A stretch of DNA of 12,302 nt from contig JBJXHH010000118.1 in NCBI GenBank assembly GCA_046160675.1, positions 1 through 12,302 on the forward strand, read 5' to 3'. Of this stretch, positions 1 to 6,691 are shown piece by piece; the stretch's first letter is position 1, and the number at the start of each line of letters is the position of its first letter. This stretch comes from JACMJP01 sp046160675 (lineage in GTDB: Bacteria; Bacteroidota; Bacteroidia; Chitinophagales; BACL12). The notes under the pieces were generated by a model. That model worked only from the letters and a program-made list of their open reading frames with translations. It was not told the DNA's origin and did not search any database. Made by a program: the position numbers and the translations under genes.

Positions 1-215
1 TTGTTGAATACGAAAAAATAGAAAACATAAAACCTGAAAAAAGAGACATCATGTTGCAGGACCTGAAGGACAGGACCGGTCTTGATATCAGGAATTTCGA
101 AATTATTAGTACGGATTTCCTCAGAGACATGGCGAGAGTGAAGATATATTATAAAGCCCGCACCAGCTCAAACCCTGATGACCCGGATGCTGCATATGAT
201 GATGACGATGATTAA
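1..215 (+). CDS. DUF4956 domain-containing membrane protein, C-terminal fragment (cut by window edge)
   Basis: An open frame enters from the left edge (codons in frame from base 3) and stops at TAA 213-215, giving about 70 C-terminal residues. The segment has the pattern LKDRTGLDIRNFEI followed by DFLRDMARVKIYY, which I recognise as the conserved cytoplasmic end of DUF4956 proteins. These are inner-membrane proteins of unknown biochemical role, often encoded beside a VTC-type polyphosphate polymerase domain gene. The tail is unusually acidic: after the conserved part it runs into a stretch rich in Asp and ends in five consecutive Asp. Those GAT/GAC codons also contain the start region of the next gene, so the acidic tail and the downstream start share the same bases. 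The family call is good, but the N-terminal membrane segments lie outside the window. Confidence 0.75.
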   Translation, partial: VEYEKIENIKPEKRDIMLQDLKDRTGLDIRNFEIISTDFLRDMARVKIYYKARTSSNPDDPDAAYDDDDD

Positions 216-849
216 AAAATTTTGTTGGATAGCCTTCTGGTGTTTTCCTGTGTCTGCTCTTGCACAGGATCAAGATCTTGCCACTTGGTTGCAGGCTGGT
301 ATTGAAATAGATCTTCCAAAAAAATTTACATTGGATATTTCAGAAGAACAACGGTATAACATTGAAACATCAGATGCGTATGCATTATACTCAAACATTT
401 CCCTTGAATATAAATGGAACAAACATTTGTTCACTGGTGCAGAGTACAGGTATAAAACCCCGGGCGCTTATAATGCGCCTGCGCATAGAGTTGCAACTTC
501 AATAACTTACAGGAATTCTTTCAATGACTTTAACTGGAATGTAAGAACTAAACTGCAATATGACATTAAGCCCGATAATTTTGAAACTTCTGCATGGCGG
601 AACAAGATCGGCTTGAAGTATGATGGATGGAAAGACATAAAACCTTATGTTTCTTATGAAGTATTTTATGCCTTGTTATTTTCGGGTAATACATTCAATA
701 CTATTCGCCCTGAGTTTGGCGTTAATTTTCAACTAAGCAAGCAACATGAAATCACCGCATATTATCTAATAGATAAAAATTTTAATGAATATGATCCATT
801 AACTTTATATGTGCTTGGCCTGAATTACCTGTTCAAGTTTGCAATATGA
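208..849 (+). CDS. DUF2490 family outer-membrane beta-barrel protein
   Basis: Predicted 213-residue secreted protein. I chose ATG 208 over in-frame ATGs at 178, 187, 196, 199 and 202. It gives a clean signal peptide (MIKKFCWIAFWCFPVSALAQ, cleavage after about residue 20) and overlaps the upstream stop by only 8 bases; longer starts would put a Met-rich extension before the signal. The mature part alternates aromatic and polar residues in short beta strands (for example YSNISLEYKWN, FTGAEYRYK, ITAYYLI) and ends in a strand finishing with Phe-Ala-Ile, typical of outer-membrane barrels. Pattern and length fit DUF2490. The family has no established activity; a structural or porin-like envelope role is inference. 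It is probably translated by coupling from the DUF4956 gene, since no Shine-Dalgarno sequence is visible, and its own stop overlaps the next start. Confidence 0.75.
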   Translation: MIKKFCWIAFWCFPVSALAQDQDLATWLQAGIEIDLPKKFTLDISEEQRYNIETSDAYALYSNISLEYKWNKHLFTGAEYRYKTPGAYNAPAHRVATSITYRNSFNDFNWNVRTKLQYDIKPDNFETSAWRNKIGLKYDGWKDIKPYVSYEVFYALLFSGNTFNTIRPEFGVNFQLSKQHEITAYYLIDKNFNEYDPLTLYVLGLNYLFKFAI

Positions 850-1199
850 AGTATTTCATCATCGGATATATATTGTTTATAGTATTGCAGAAAAATGCTT
901 CTTCACAAAATACGATTCCTGCTTTAACCTATGATACTGCTGCGTTTAGATATAAGATTGAGGTGGCTGCGCAGGATTACTTAGTACATAAATCTCCTGG
1001 TTATTTAACCATAAGCAGTTGGGGGAAAAGTATCCCTAATGATTCGATGCTTGTTGTTATTAAGACGAATCCATATAATAGTCAGCCTATTTTTTCCAAC
1101 CCTCTATATACTCCCGAATATGTTCAGGGCGCCTTCTGCGACTTTGAAGATTACATTAATAAAAACAGGAAACTGCGCATCAACTTTGGGGTTGAATAA
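846..1199 (+). CDS. Small secreted protein of unknown function, coupled to the DUF2490 gene
   Basis: A 117-residue protein whose ATG overlaps the previous stop codon (ATGA at 846-849), the classic arrangement for translational coupling. Residues 1-20 (MKYFIIGYILFIVLQKNASS) look like a Sec signal peptide with cleavage near Ser-Ser-Gln, so the mature product is about 97 residues and exported. It has no lipobox. The mature part mixes short hydrophobic strands (YLTISSW, MLVVIKT) with Pro/Asn/Tyr-rich turns and has a single Cys at about residue 98. I recognise no family. Its position suggests a periplasmic or surface partner of the DUF4956/DUF2490 pair, but this is inferred from coupling alone. 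The signal peptide and overlap argue that it is a real gene. A shorter overlapping frame at 1039-1239 is rejected in its favour. Confidence 0.65.
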   Translation: MKYFIIGYILFIVLQKNASSQNTIPALTYDTAAFRYKIEVAAQDYLVHKSPGYLTISSWGKSIPNDSMLVVIKTNPYNSQPIFSNPLYTPEYVQGAFCDFEDYINKNRKLRINFGVE

Positions 1200-1205
1200 A
1201 GCACA

Positions 1206-1658
1206 TCAATTGCAGATGATTGATAATCCGGGCGTTTGAATGATGTTGCTTTCATGCCCGGCACGGTCAACTATATAAATGTTATAATAAAACGATTCTG
1301 AAGTTGAAGTAAAGTCTATGCAATCATTATCCCAGGTTACATAAATATTTCCACTGATATCATCATGGTTGCCCTGGAGTTCTACAAAAGGAATTTTAAA
1401 AGGAATAAAGTAGCCTGGTATCCTGCTATCTTCCCAATACATATTCAAAGAGTCATCCAATCCTCCGCCAATATCTCCGTCGCCATCTTCAAAATAAATT
1501 GTAATAAGCATGGTCACATCACCGCTCACTTCGCTGAAACTGGTTTTGTCGATGGAAACAAATTCAATAAACGGCTCAATGGGATATTCCGGAGGTTTTA
1601 CGCATGCCGAAAATGAAAGTGTGATAATTAAAATGGTTATTATGATTATTTGCCTCAT
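1206..1658 (-). CDS. Small putative lipoprotein with an acidic DGDGD loop
   Basis: Predicted 150-residue protein. I prefer the ATG at 1658 to the longer frame starting at 1709, because it begins directly with a lipoprotein signal (MRQIIIITILIITLSFSAC). There is a weak purine-rich AAGGG just upstream, and the extra 17 residues of the longer form would mask the signal. The lipobox reads FSAC, so the protein is probably lipidated at Cys19 and anchored in the envelope. The mature N-terminus is Pro-rich (VKPPEYPIEPFIEF). A beta-strand pair follows, with an acidic loop DGDGDIGG resembling a Ca2+-binding loop, then WEDSRIPGYF. I have the impression of similar small Bacteroidota lipoproteins with this loop, but know no named function. 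It converges on the 117-residue gene with a 6-base gap and diverges from the LuxE-like gene. Confidence 0.7.
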   Translation of the reverse strand: MRQIIIITILIITLSFSACVKPPEYPIEPFIEFVSIDKTSFSEVSGDVTMLITIYFEDGDGDIGGGLDDSLNMYWEDSRIPGYFIPFKIPFVELQGNHDDISGNIYVTWDNDCIDFTSTSESFYYNIYIVDRAGHESNIIQTPGLSIICN

Positions 1659-1691
1659 ACCCTTGCTTCGTTCAGTATGTAAATATACGCA

Positions 1692-1725
1692 ATTATAACT
1701 CAAAAACATTCTGTTTATTATAACT
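1692..1725. repeat. Direct repeat ATTATAACT in the lipoprotein/luxE-like divergent region
   Basis: The nonamer ATTATAACT occurs at 1692-1700 and again at 1717-1725, 25 bases apart start to start, inside the 74-base region between two divergent genes. The second copy runs into TAACTTTA, which resembles a Bacteroidota -7 element (TAnnTTTG), but no TTG lies at the expected distance upstream. The pair could be tandem protein-binding half sites about two and a half helical turns apart, or chance in an AT-rich stretch. Confidence 0.3.
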
Positions 1726-1732
1726 TTAAGCG

Positions 1733-2722
1733 GTGAATCCCATCCTTAATTTTCAGGAACGAGTTTTTCAGGTAACTCCAGAAACCTTTACAGGTGCAGC
1801 TTTTGATGCTTTCCGGCTGCAGGCAGAACACTGCCCTGTTTACAATAATTTTTTACAGGCACTTGACATACATCCCGACCGGGTTCAATCCCTTTCGCAA
1901 CTCCCCTTTCTTCCTGTTGAACTCTTCAAAACAAAAAAAATACTTACAGGAAATGCAAACACGGATTTTTATTTTGAAAGCAGCGGTACTACTTCCGAAA
2001 TAAAAAGCAAACATTTTGTACATGACCTCACCTTGTATAACAAGAGCATCAAAACCGGGTTTGAATTTTTTTTTGGAGACATCAGCGACTTTTGTTTTCT
2101 TGTTTTGCTTCCCTCCTACCTTGAAAGGAATAATGCGTCTCTTGTTTATATGTGTGAATTTTTAATGCAAAGAAGCCAACATAAAAACAATGGTTTTTAT
2201 TTATATGAGTATGATAAGCTTATATCAGTTTTGCAGGAGAATGAAAGCAAGAACACAAATACGATTCTGATCGGGGTTTCTTTTGCGTTGCTTGATCTTG
2301 CTGAAAAATTTAGCCTGCCATTAAAAAATACGATCGTAATGGAAACAGGAGGTATGAAAGGGCGAAGAGAAGAAATCACAAGAAGAGAATTACATGATAT
2401 CCTGAAAAAAAGTTTCTCTGTTGATACGATTCTCTCCGAATACGGAATGACGGAATTATTATCACAGGCTTATGCAAAACAAGATGGAATTTTTTTCACC
2501 CCTCCATGGATGAAAATATTGATAAGAGACCCGGAAGATCCTTTTACAATTTTGCCTGCAGGTAAAACCGGCTGTATCAACATTATTGATCTTGCCAATA
2601 TCTATTCATGTTGTTTCATTGCAACACAAGACCTCGGCAAATTAAATCATGATGGTTCTTTTGAAGTGCTGGGAAGATACGATACGGGTGATATTAGAGG
2701 TTGTAATTTAATGGTGGAGTGA
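1733..2722 (+). CDS. LuxE/PaaK-family acyl-protein synthetase-like enzyme, stand-alone
   Basis: A 329-residue cytoplasmic protein of the adenylate-forming superfamily, LuxE type. LuxE activates a fatty acid as acyl-AMP, and the acyl group moves to a Cys near its own C-terminus. Visible motifs: SSGTTSEIKSK at residues 83-93 (phosphate-binding loop), ETGGMKGRREE at 204-214, SEYGMTELL at 235-243 (the YGxTE adenylate motif), and a C-terminal DIRGCNL with Cys324, five residues before the end. This Cys is placed like the acylated Cys near the end of LuxE from luminous bacteria. The start is GTG 1733; its N-terminal sequence reads naturally into the conserved region. The protein is somewhat shorter than luminous-bacterial LuxE (about 370 residues). 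No luxC or luxD lies beside it, so a bioluminescence role is unlikely; acyl transfer in envelope or secondary metabolism is inference. It ends 2 bases from the convergent pgi stop. Confidence 0.8.
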   Translation: MNPILNFQERVFQVTPETFTGAAFDAFRLQAEHCPVYNNFLQALDIHPDRVQSLSQLPFLPVELFKTKKILTGNANTDFYFESSGTTSEIKSKHFVHDLTLYNKSIKTGFEFFFGDISDFCFLVLLPSYLERNNASLVYMCEFLMQRSQHKNNGFYLYEYDKLISVLQENESKNTNTILIGVSFALLDLAEKFSLPLKNTIVMETGGMKGRREEITRRELHDILKKSFSVDTILSEYGMTELLSQAYAKQDGIFFTPPWMKILIRDPEDPFTILPAGKTGCINIIDLANIYSCCFIATQDLGKLNHDGSFEVLGRYDTGDIRGCNLMVE

Positions 2723-2724
2723 CT

Positions 2725-4374
2725 TTATTTTTTTCGTAAGTAAAAGTTTATGAGCTCATTTGTACTGCAATCATGTGCAGTGATGGTTCCTCCATTTTTC
2801 AACTCGGGTAAGATAGTAGTCGCAAGTTGTTTTCCTAATTCTACACCCCACTGATCAAAACTGAAAATATTCCAGAGAATACCCTGTACAAAAATTTTGT
2901 GCTCATAGAATGCGATCAAAGTACCAAGAGTCTTAGGGGTAAGTTTATCTAAAAGGAAAGTATTTGTGGGCCTGTTACCTTCAAACACTCGGAACGGCGC
3001 ATGAAAACTGATCTGTTCATCGCTCATTCCTTTTTTCCTGAGTTCTTCTGTAACCTCTTCCATAGATTTCCCCTGCATTAAAGCTTCTGTTTGCGCAAAA
3101 AAATGACTCAGCAAAATTGTATGATGATCGCCGGAAGGATTTAAGGACTGAACAGAACAAATAAAATCAGCTGGAATCATTTGTGTTCCCTGGTGAAGCA
3201 ATTGAAAGAAAGCATGCTGCCCGTTTGTGCCGGGTTCGCCCCAGATGATCTGCCCTGTATTATAATTTACTTTTTTCCCATTTCTATCTACATTTTTTCC
3301 ATTGCTTTCCATGTCAGCCTGCTGCAGGTAAGCGCCAAAACGATGCAGATATTGATTGTAAGGAAAGACTGCATGCGCCTTACAATTAAAAAATTCACCG
3401 TACCACAACCCTAGCAAAGCCATGATAACAGGGATATTTTTCCTCCATCCGGCGTTTTTAAAATGTTCATCTGCATCAAAAGCACCTTGCAGCAATTCAT
3501 CAAATTTTTCAAACCCTATGGCCAGGCAAATTGATAAACCAATGCTGCTCCAGAGTGAATACCTTCCTCCCACCCAATCCCAAAACAGAAACATATTTTC
3601 TTCTGCAATGCCGAATTGCATCACTTCTTTTTTCGCCGTACTCATGGCAACAAAATGTTGTGTAACATGTTTTTCTTCAACAGCTTTTTCAAGAAACCAC
3701 TTTCTTGCAGAATATGCATTCGTCATTGTCTCCTGCGTTGTAAATGTTTTTGAAGCGATGAGGAATAAAGTTGTTTCAGGGTTCAAGTGTTTTAATGTTT
3801 CCAACAAATGCGTACTATCAACATTGCTGACAAAATGAACATTGATATGAGGGATCTTGTAATACTTTAAAGCTTCGGTTACCATCACAGGCCCGAGGTC
3901 AGAACCCCCGATACCGATATTCACTACATCAGTTACCTGTTTTCCAGAATATCCTTTCCACTGCCCGCTGATAACTTTTTCTGAAAAGGTTTTCATGTGT
4001 TGCAATTCCCTTTCAATTAATGGCATTACATTTTGCCCATCAACCAATACTGGGTTCCCGCTTTTATTTCTTAACGCAGTATGCAGCACAGCCCGGTTTT
4101 CTGTCATGTTTATTTTTTCGCTGTTAAACATTGAAACAATCGCTTCCTGCAAATTCAATTCATCAGCAAGTTTCTCAAGTAACAGCATGGTTTCTTCATT
4201 GAAACGATTCTTAGAAAAGTCAAACAAGATGTCATTGAAAAGGATAGAATATTTCTCAAAACGTTTTCCATCAATCTTAAACATTTCCCGCATAGTTATA
4301 TTTTCTATTGTAGAAAAATGTTGTTTCAGGAGATTATAAGTTTCCGTTTCCCTGAAGGAAATCATATGCTGCAT
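2725..4374 (-). CDS. pgi: Glucose-6-phosphate isomerase
   Basis: A 549-residue cytosolic enzyme that interconverts glucose 6-phosphate and fructose 6-phosphate in glycolysis and gluconeogenesis. The length matches the long bacterial/eukaryotic PGI type. Visible motifs: NIGIGGSDLGP at residues 152-162 (sugar-phosphate site); first signature DWVGGRYSLWSSIGLS at 266-281; MESNGK with the probable catalytic Glu356; GTNGQHAFFQLLHQGT with the probable catalytic His387; and second signature ILWNIFSFDQWGVELGKQLA, ending with the probable catalytic Lys515. Nothing is missing or truncated. The start is ATG 4374, two bases after the kinase stop (TGAGTATG); ATG 4365 (MISFRE) is an alternative that changes only three residues. 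It is the last gene of a minus-strand operon and is probably coupled to the kinase. No hairpin terminator is evident at its end, where the convergent luxE-like gene stops 2 bases away. Confidence 0.97.
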   Translation of the reverse strand: MQHMISFRETETYNLLKQHFSTIENITMREMFKIDGKRFEKYSILFNDILFDFSKNRFNEETMLLLEKLADELNLQEAIVSMFNSEKINMTENRAVLHTALRNKSGNPVLVDGQNVMPLIERELQHMKTFSEKVISGQWKGYSGKQVTDVVNIGIGGSDLGPVMVTEALKYYKIPHINVHFVSNVDSTHLLETLKHLNPETTLFLIASKTFTTQETMTNAYSARKWFLEKAVEEKHVTQHFVAMSTAKKEVMQFGIAEENMFLFWDWVGGRYSLWSSIGLSICLAIGFEKFDELLQGAFDADEHFKNAGWRKNIPVIMALLGLWYGEFFNCKAHAVFPYNQYLHRFGAYLQQADMESNGKNVDRNGKKVNYNTGQIIWGEPGTNGQHAFFQLLHQGTQMIPADFICSVQSLNPSGDHHTILLSHFFAQTEALMQGKSMEEVTEELRKKGMSDEQISFHAPFRVFEGNRPTNTFLLDKLTPKTLGTLIAFYEHKIFVQGILWNIFSFDQWGVELGKQLATTILPELKNGGTITAHDCSTNELINFYLRKK

Positions 4375-4376
4375 AC

Positions 4377-5231
4377 TCAGTTAGTTAAACTCTTTTGAAT
4401 ATATTTCGATAATTCTTCCATAGGAGAAGTCAATATTTTCCCAATTTTTATTTCATACTCGTTTGCAGTATCTGACAGAACATCTTTAAAATTTGCTGCA
4501 ACTGAGCCTGTAAAATGTACCGGAACATTTTTTGCGTTTTCAAAACGCAACACAAAATGTTGCAGGAAACTCTGAAATGTACCTTTTACAAGTTGCAGGC
4601 AATATTCTTCATGTATATGTTCTTTTAAAAACGGAGTGAAAGATGCAAGAAATTCATTAGGCATTGGTTTTCTGTAAATACGTTCTATCACTTCGTTTCT
4701 TGAGATGTTATATTTTATATGAAAAGCCTTATGCAAATTCTCGGGCATGATGTGATAAAAATGATCATGGATCAGTTGTTTCCCCAGGAAACTTCCGCTG
4801 CCTTCATCGCCAAGGATGTATCCAAGGCTGAAGTCATCGCTGCTTACTTTGTTTCCATCATAAAAACAGGAGTTTGAACCCGTTCCCAAGATGCAAACAA
4901 TTGCCGGCTGATTACCTGCCGTTGCATGAACACTGGCATACAGGTCATTTTTTATTTCAATGATTGCTGAGGAATTAAAGAACCTGATGGCTTCACTCAC
5001 TACGCCATTCAATTCTGGTGTTGAGCAACCGGAACCATAAAAAAATATTTTGCCAGTTTGCTGAACAGCTTTCATGAATTGTGTAGAGTGTTTCAATTCA
5101 TCCACCATAAACATGGTGGAAACATGGTTAGGATTAAATCCTTTTGTATAGAAGGAATCGATACTATCTCCCGTAGCATCAAGGACAAGCCATTCTGTTT
5201 TTGTAGAGCCACTGTCAGCAAGTAGGATCAT
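4377..5231 (-). CDS. BadF/BadG/BcrA/BcrD-type ATPase, probable N-acetylglucosamine kinase
   Basis: A 284-residue protein of the ASKHA (actin/sugar kinase/Hsp70) fold. The phosphate-1 loop is DSGSTKTEW at residues 6-14. Asp96, in the sequence NDLYASVHA, is placed like the catalytic base of GlcNAc kinases. The phosphate-2 loop is ILGTGSNSC at 114-122, followed by LGDEGSGSFLGK at 140-151 and the adenosine motif HFTGSVAANF at 239-248. Length and motif order fit the short Bacteroidota members annotated as BadF/NagK-like. These probably phosphorylate GlcNAc, glucosamine or a muramic sugar during cell-wall or chitin sugar salvage; the substrate cannot be read from sequence. The ATG at 5231 places the phosphate loop right at the N-terminus, as usual. 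It follows the CorC-like gene after 21 bases and precedes pgi by 2 bases, so phosphorylated amino sugars and hexose phosphates may be handled together. No nagA/nagB genes lie nearby. Confidence 0.85.
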   Translation of the reverse strand: MILLADSGSTKTEWLVLDATGDSIDSFYTKGFNPNHVSTMFMVDELKHSTQFMKAVQQTGKIFFYGSGCSTPELNGVVSEAIRFFNSSAIIEIKNDLYASVHATAGNQPAIVCILGTGSNSCFYDGNKVSSDDFSLGYILGDEGSGSFLGKQLIHDHFYHIMPENLHKAFHIKYNISRNEVIERIYRKPMPNEFLASFTPFLKEHIHEEYCLQLVKGTFQSFLQHFVLRFENAKNVPVHFTGSVAANFKDVLSDTANEYEIKIGKILTSPMEELSKYIQKSLTN

Positions 5232-5252
5232 TGCGGGTATGAGGTTAAAGCT

Positions 5253-6539
5253 TCAATGTTTCTTCTTGAACAAGACTTTATCAATCCGGCTTTCATCCAT
5301 GTCAATCACCTCAAATTCAAAGTTTTTCCATTTTATTTTTTCGCCTTCTTGCGGAATATGTTCCAATTCATGAATGATAAATCCTGCAACCGTATTAAAA
5401 GATGATTCCTGCAGGTCATCAAATTCTTCTATTTCAAAATATTTGAGGAAATCATAAAAAGGAACTCCTGCATCTACTAAATGGCTTCCATCTTCCCTCT
5501 TAATAATTGTATATTCAGGTTTATTCAATTCATCAAATTCCCCGATCAATGCTTCCAGGATATCATTTATGGTGACCAACCCCTGCACAGCACCATATTC
5601 ATCGATAACAAGCGCATAATGTATCTTCCCTTCTTTGAACTTTTCAAGAACAGAGTATGCAGTGTTATTTTCTGGTAGTTTTAAAATGGGTTTGATGAAA
5701 TCTTTAATTGTGTTGAAATTATTTCTTGTGTTGGCAAGGAAAAGGTCTTTTATATAAACAATGCCCAATGTTTTATCTAGATCACCATCACAAACAGGAT
5801 AGATGGAATGTATCTCACTTTCAATATCGACCCTGATTTTATCTGTGCTATCATTCACATTCAGCCAAACTATTTCATTTCGGTGTGTCATAAGTGAACC
5901 TATCTTGCGGTCGCCGAGATGAAACACCCGCTCAACAATATCCTGTTCTATCTCATCTATAGCACCTGTCTCTGTGCCCTCTTGAATAATAGCTTTTATT
6001 TCTTCCTCCGTAACATGTTCATCATCGCTGGCTTTTATGCGCAGGGTTCTTATTATAAAATCGCTGCTCTTCGTAAGGAACCAGATAAATGGTTTGGCAA
6101 CGGTGGATACAAAAAGCATCGGCGCTGCCATTATTTTGGATATTGATTCAGGGAAACTCAGTCCAATTCTTTTCGGTACTAACTCACCTATAACAAGCGA
6201 GAATGTTGTAACAACAACTACAACAATAGCAAGGGCTATAGAATTTGCATAATTATCTGCCATCCCCAAACTCATTAACCATTGAGCAACCACCATTTTA
6301 ACTTTTTGCCCGGAAAAAATACCAGTGAGAATGCTTGTGAGAGTTATACCAAACTGAACAGTGCTGAGAAGTTTGGTAGGATTTTCCTGCAATTGAAGCG
6401 CCATTTTTGCTCTTTGATCGCCCTTTTTTGCAGCAGTTTCAAGCCTGTTTCGGCGAACACTAATAAGCGCTATCTCACTCATAGCAAAAATGCCATTGAT
6501 ACAAATTAGTATGAAAATGACAAATAGTTCGCTCAACAT
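5253..6539 (-). CDS. CNNM/DUF21-CBS-CorC_HlyC membrane protein (hemolysin C/UPF0053 family)
   Basis: A 428-residue inner-membrane protein with the family's standard order. The N-terminal CNNM (DUF21) transmembrane domain covers about residues 1-165, with helices near 3-25, 60-78, 97-120 and 137-158 and the motif GELVPKRIGL at 118-127. An acidic linker with the typical TEEEIKAIIQEGTETGAID follows (177-195). A tandem CBS pair spans about 210-335 (FHLGDRKIGSLMT, VYIKDLF, ALVIDEYGAVQGLVTINDILEALIG). The C-terminal CorC_HlyC domain spans about 343-427. Family members are linked to Mg2+/Co2+ transport or efflux, and the CBS pair binds adenine nucleotides. The related gliding protein GldE has a similar architecture, but I see no gld neighbour and do not assign that name. 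First gene of the operon with the sugar kinase and pgi. ATG 6539 opens directly on the first helix. No Shine-Dalgarno sequence is visible. Confidence 0.9.
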   Translation of the reverse strand: MLSELFVIFILICINGIFAMSEIALISVRRNRLETAAKKGDQRAKMALQLQENPTKLLSTVQFGITLTSILTGIFSGQKVKMVVAQWLMSLGMADNYANSIALAIVVVVVTTFSLVIGELVPKRIGLSFPESISKIMAAPMLFVSTVAKPFIWFLTKSSDFIIRTLRIKASDDEHVTEEEIKAIIQEGTETGAIDEIEQDIVERVFHLGDRKIGSLMTHRNEIVWLNVNDSTDKIRVDIESEIHSIYPVCDGDLDKTLGIVYIKDLFLANTRNNFNTIKDFIKPILKLPENNTAYSVLEKFKEGKIHYALVIDEYGAVQGLVTINDILEALIGEFDELNKPEYTIIKREDGSHLVDAGVPFYDFLKYFEIEEFDDLQESSFNTVAGFIIHELEHIPQEGEKIKWKNFEFEVIDMDESRIDKVLFKKKH

Positions 6540-6578
6540 GATGTGGGCTAAAATTAGATGATTTTAAGAATATCACGG

Positions 6579-6597
6579 CCTGAAAGGTAGTTTCAGG
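6579..6597. repeat. Perfect inverted repeat upstream of the CorC-like gene
   Basis: CCTGAAA (6579-6585), spacer GGTAG, TTTCAGG (6591-6597): seven-base arms with a five-base spacer, 40 bases upstream of the corC-like ATG. Neither strand carries a T-run after it, so it is not an intrinsic terminator. It could be a dimeric regulator site for the minus-strand operon or a hairpin in its leader. Confidence 0.4.
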
Positions 6598-6656
6598 GAA
6601 AGAAGATACTTGAAAAGTCATGTCTGCGTAAAAAATCCATACATTTTGGGATGAGA

Positions 6657-6689
6657 AAGGGTTTGTTGAAAAACATACCCTAAACCCTT
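6657..6689. repeat. Inverted repeat just upstream of the M43 protease promoter
   Basis: AAGGGTTT (6657-6664) is perfectly complementary to AAACCCTT (6682-6689) across a 17-base spacer. It ends two bases before the candidate -33 TTG of the protease gene. Arm centres are 25 bases apart, about two and a half helical turns. An activator or repressor site is plausible; no T-run follows, so it is not a terminator. Confidence 0.4.
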
Positions 6690-6691
6690 CA

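Noticed and set aside
1039..1239. 66-residue plus-strand frame overlapping the end of the 117-residue gene
   Set aside because: It lies out of frame inside a better candidate that has a signal peptide and a coupled start; its composition shows no protein-like pattern.
1659..1709. N-terminal extension of the lipoprotein frame (MFLSYNC...)
   Set aside because: It would place 17 residues before a clear lipoprotein signal peptide and run through the divergent promoter region.
1733..2722. A bioluminescence (lux) locus
   Set aside because: Only the LuxE-like gene is present; no LuxC, LuxD or luciferase subunits are found in the window.
3422..3838. 138-residue plus-strand open frame
   Set aside because: It is entirely antisense to pgi, whose catalytic motifs and full length are intact; antisense shadow.
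5253..6539. Assignment of the CNNM/CBS/CorC protein as gliding protein GldE
   Set aside because: The domain layout is shared by all CorC/HlyC family members, and no other gld gene is present to support the specific name.
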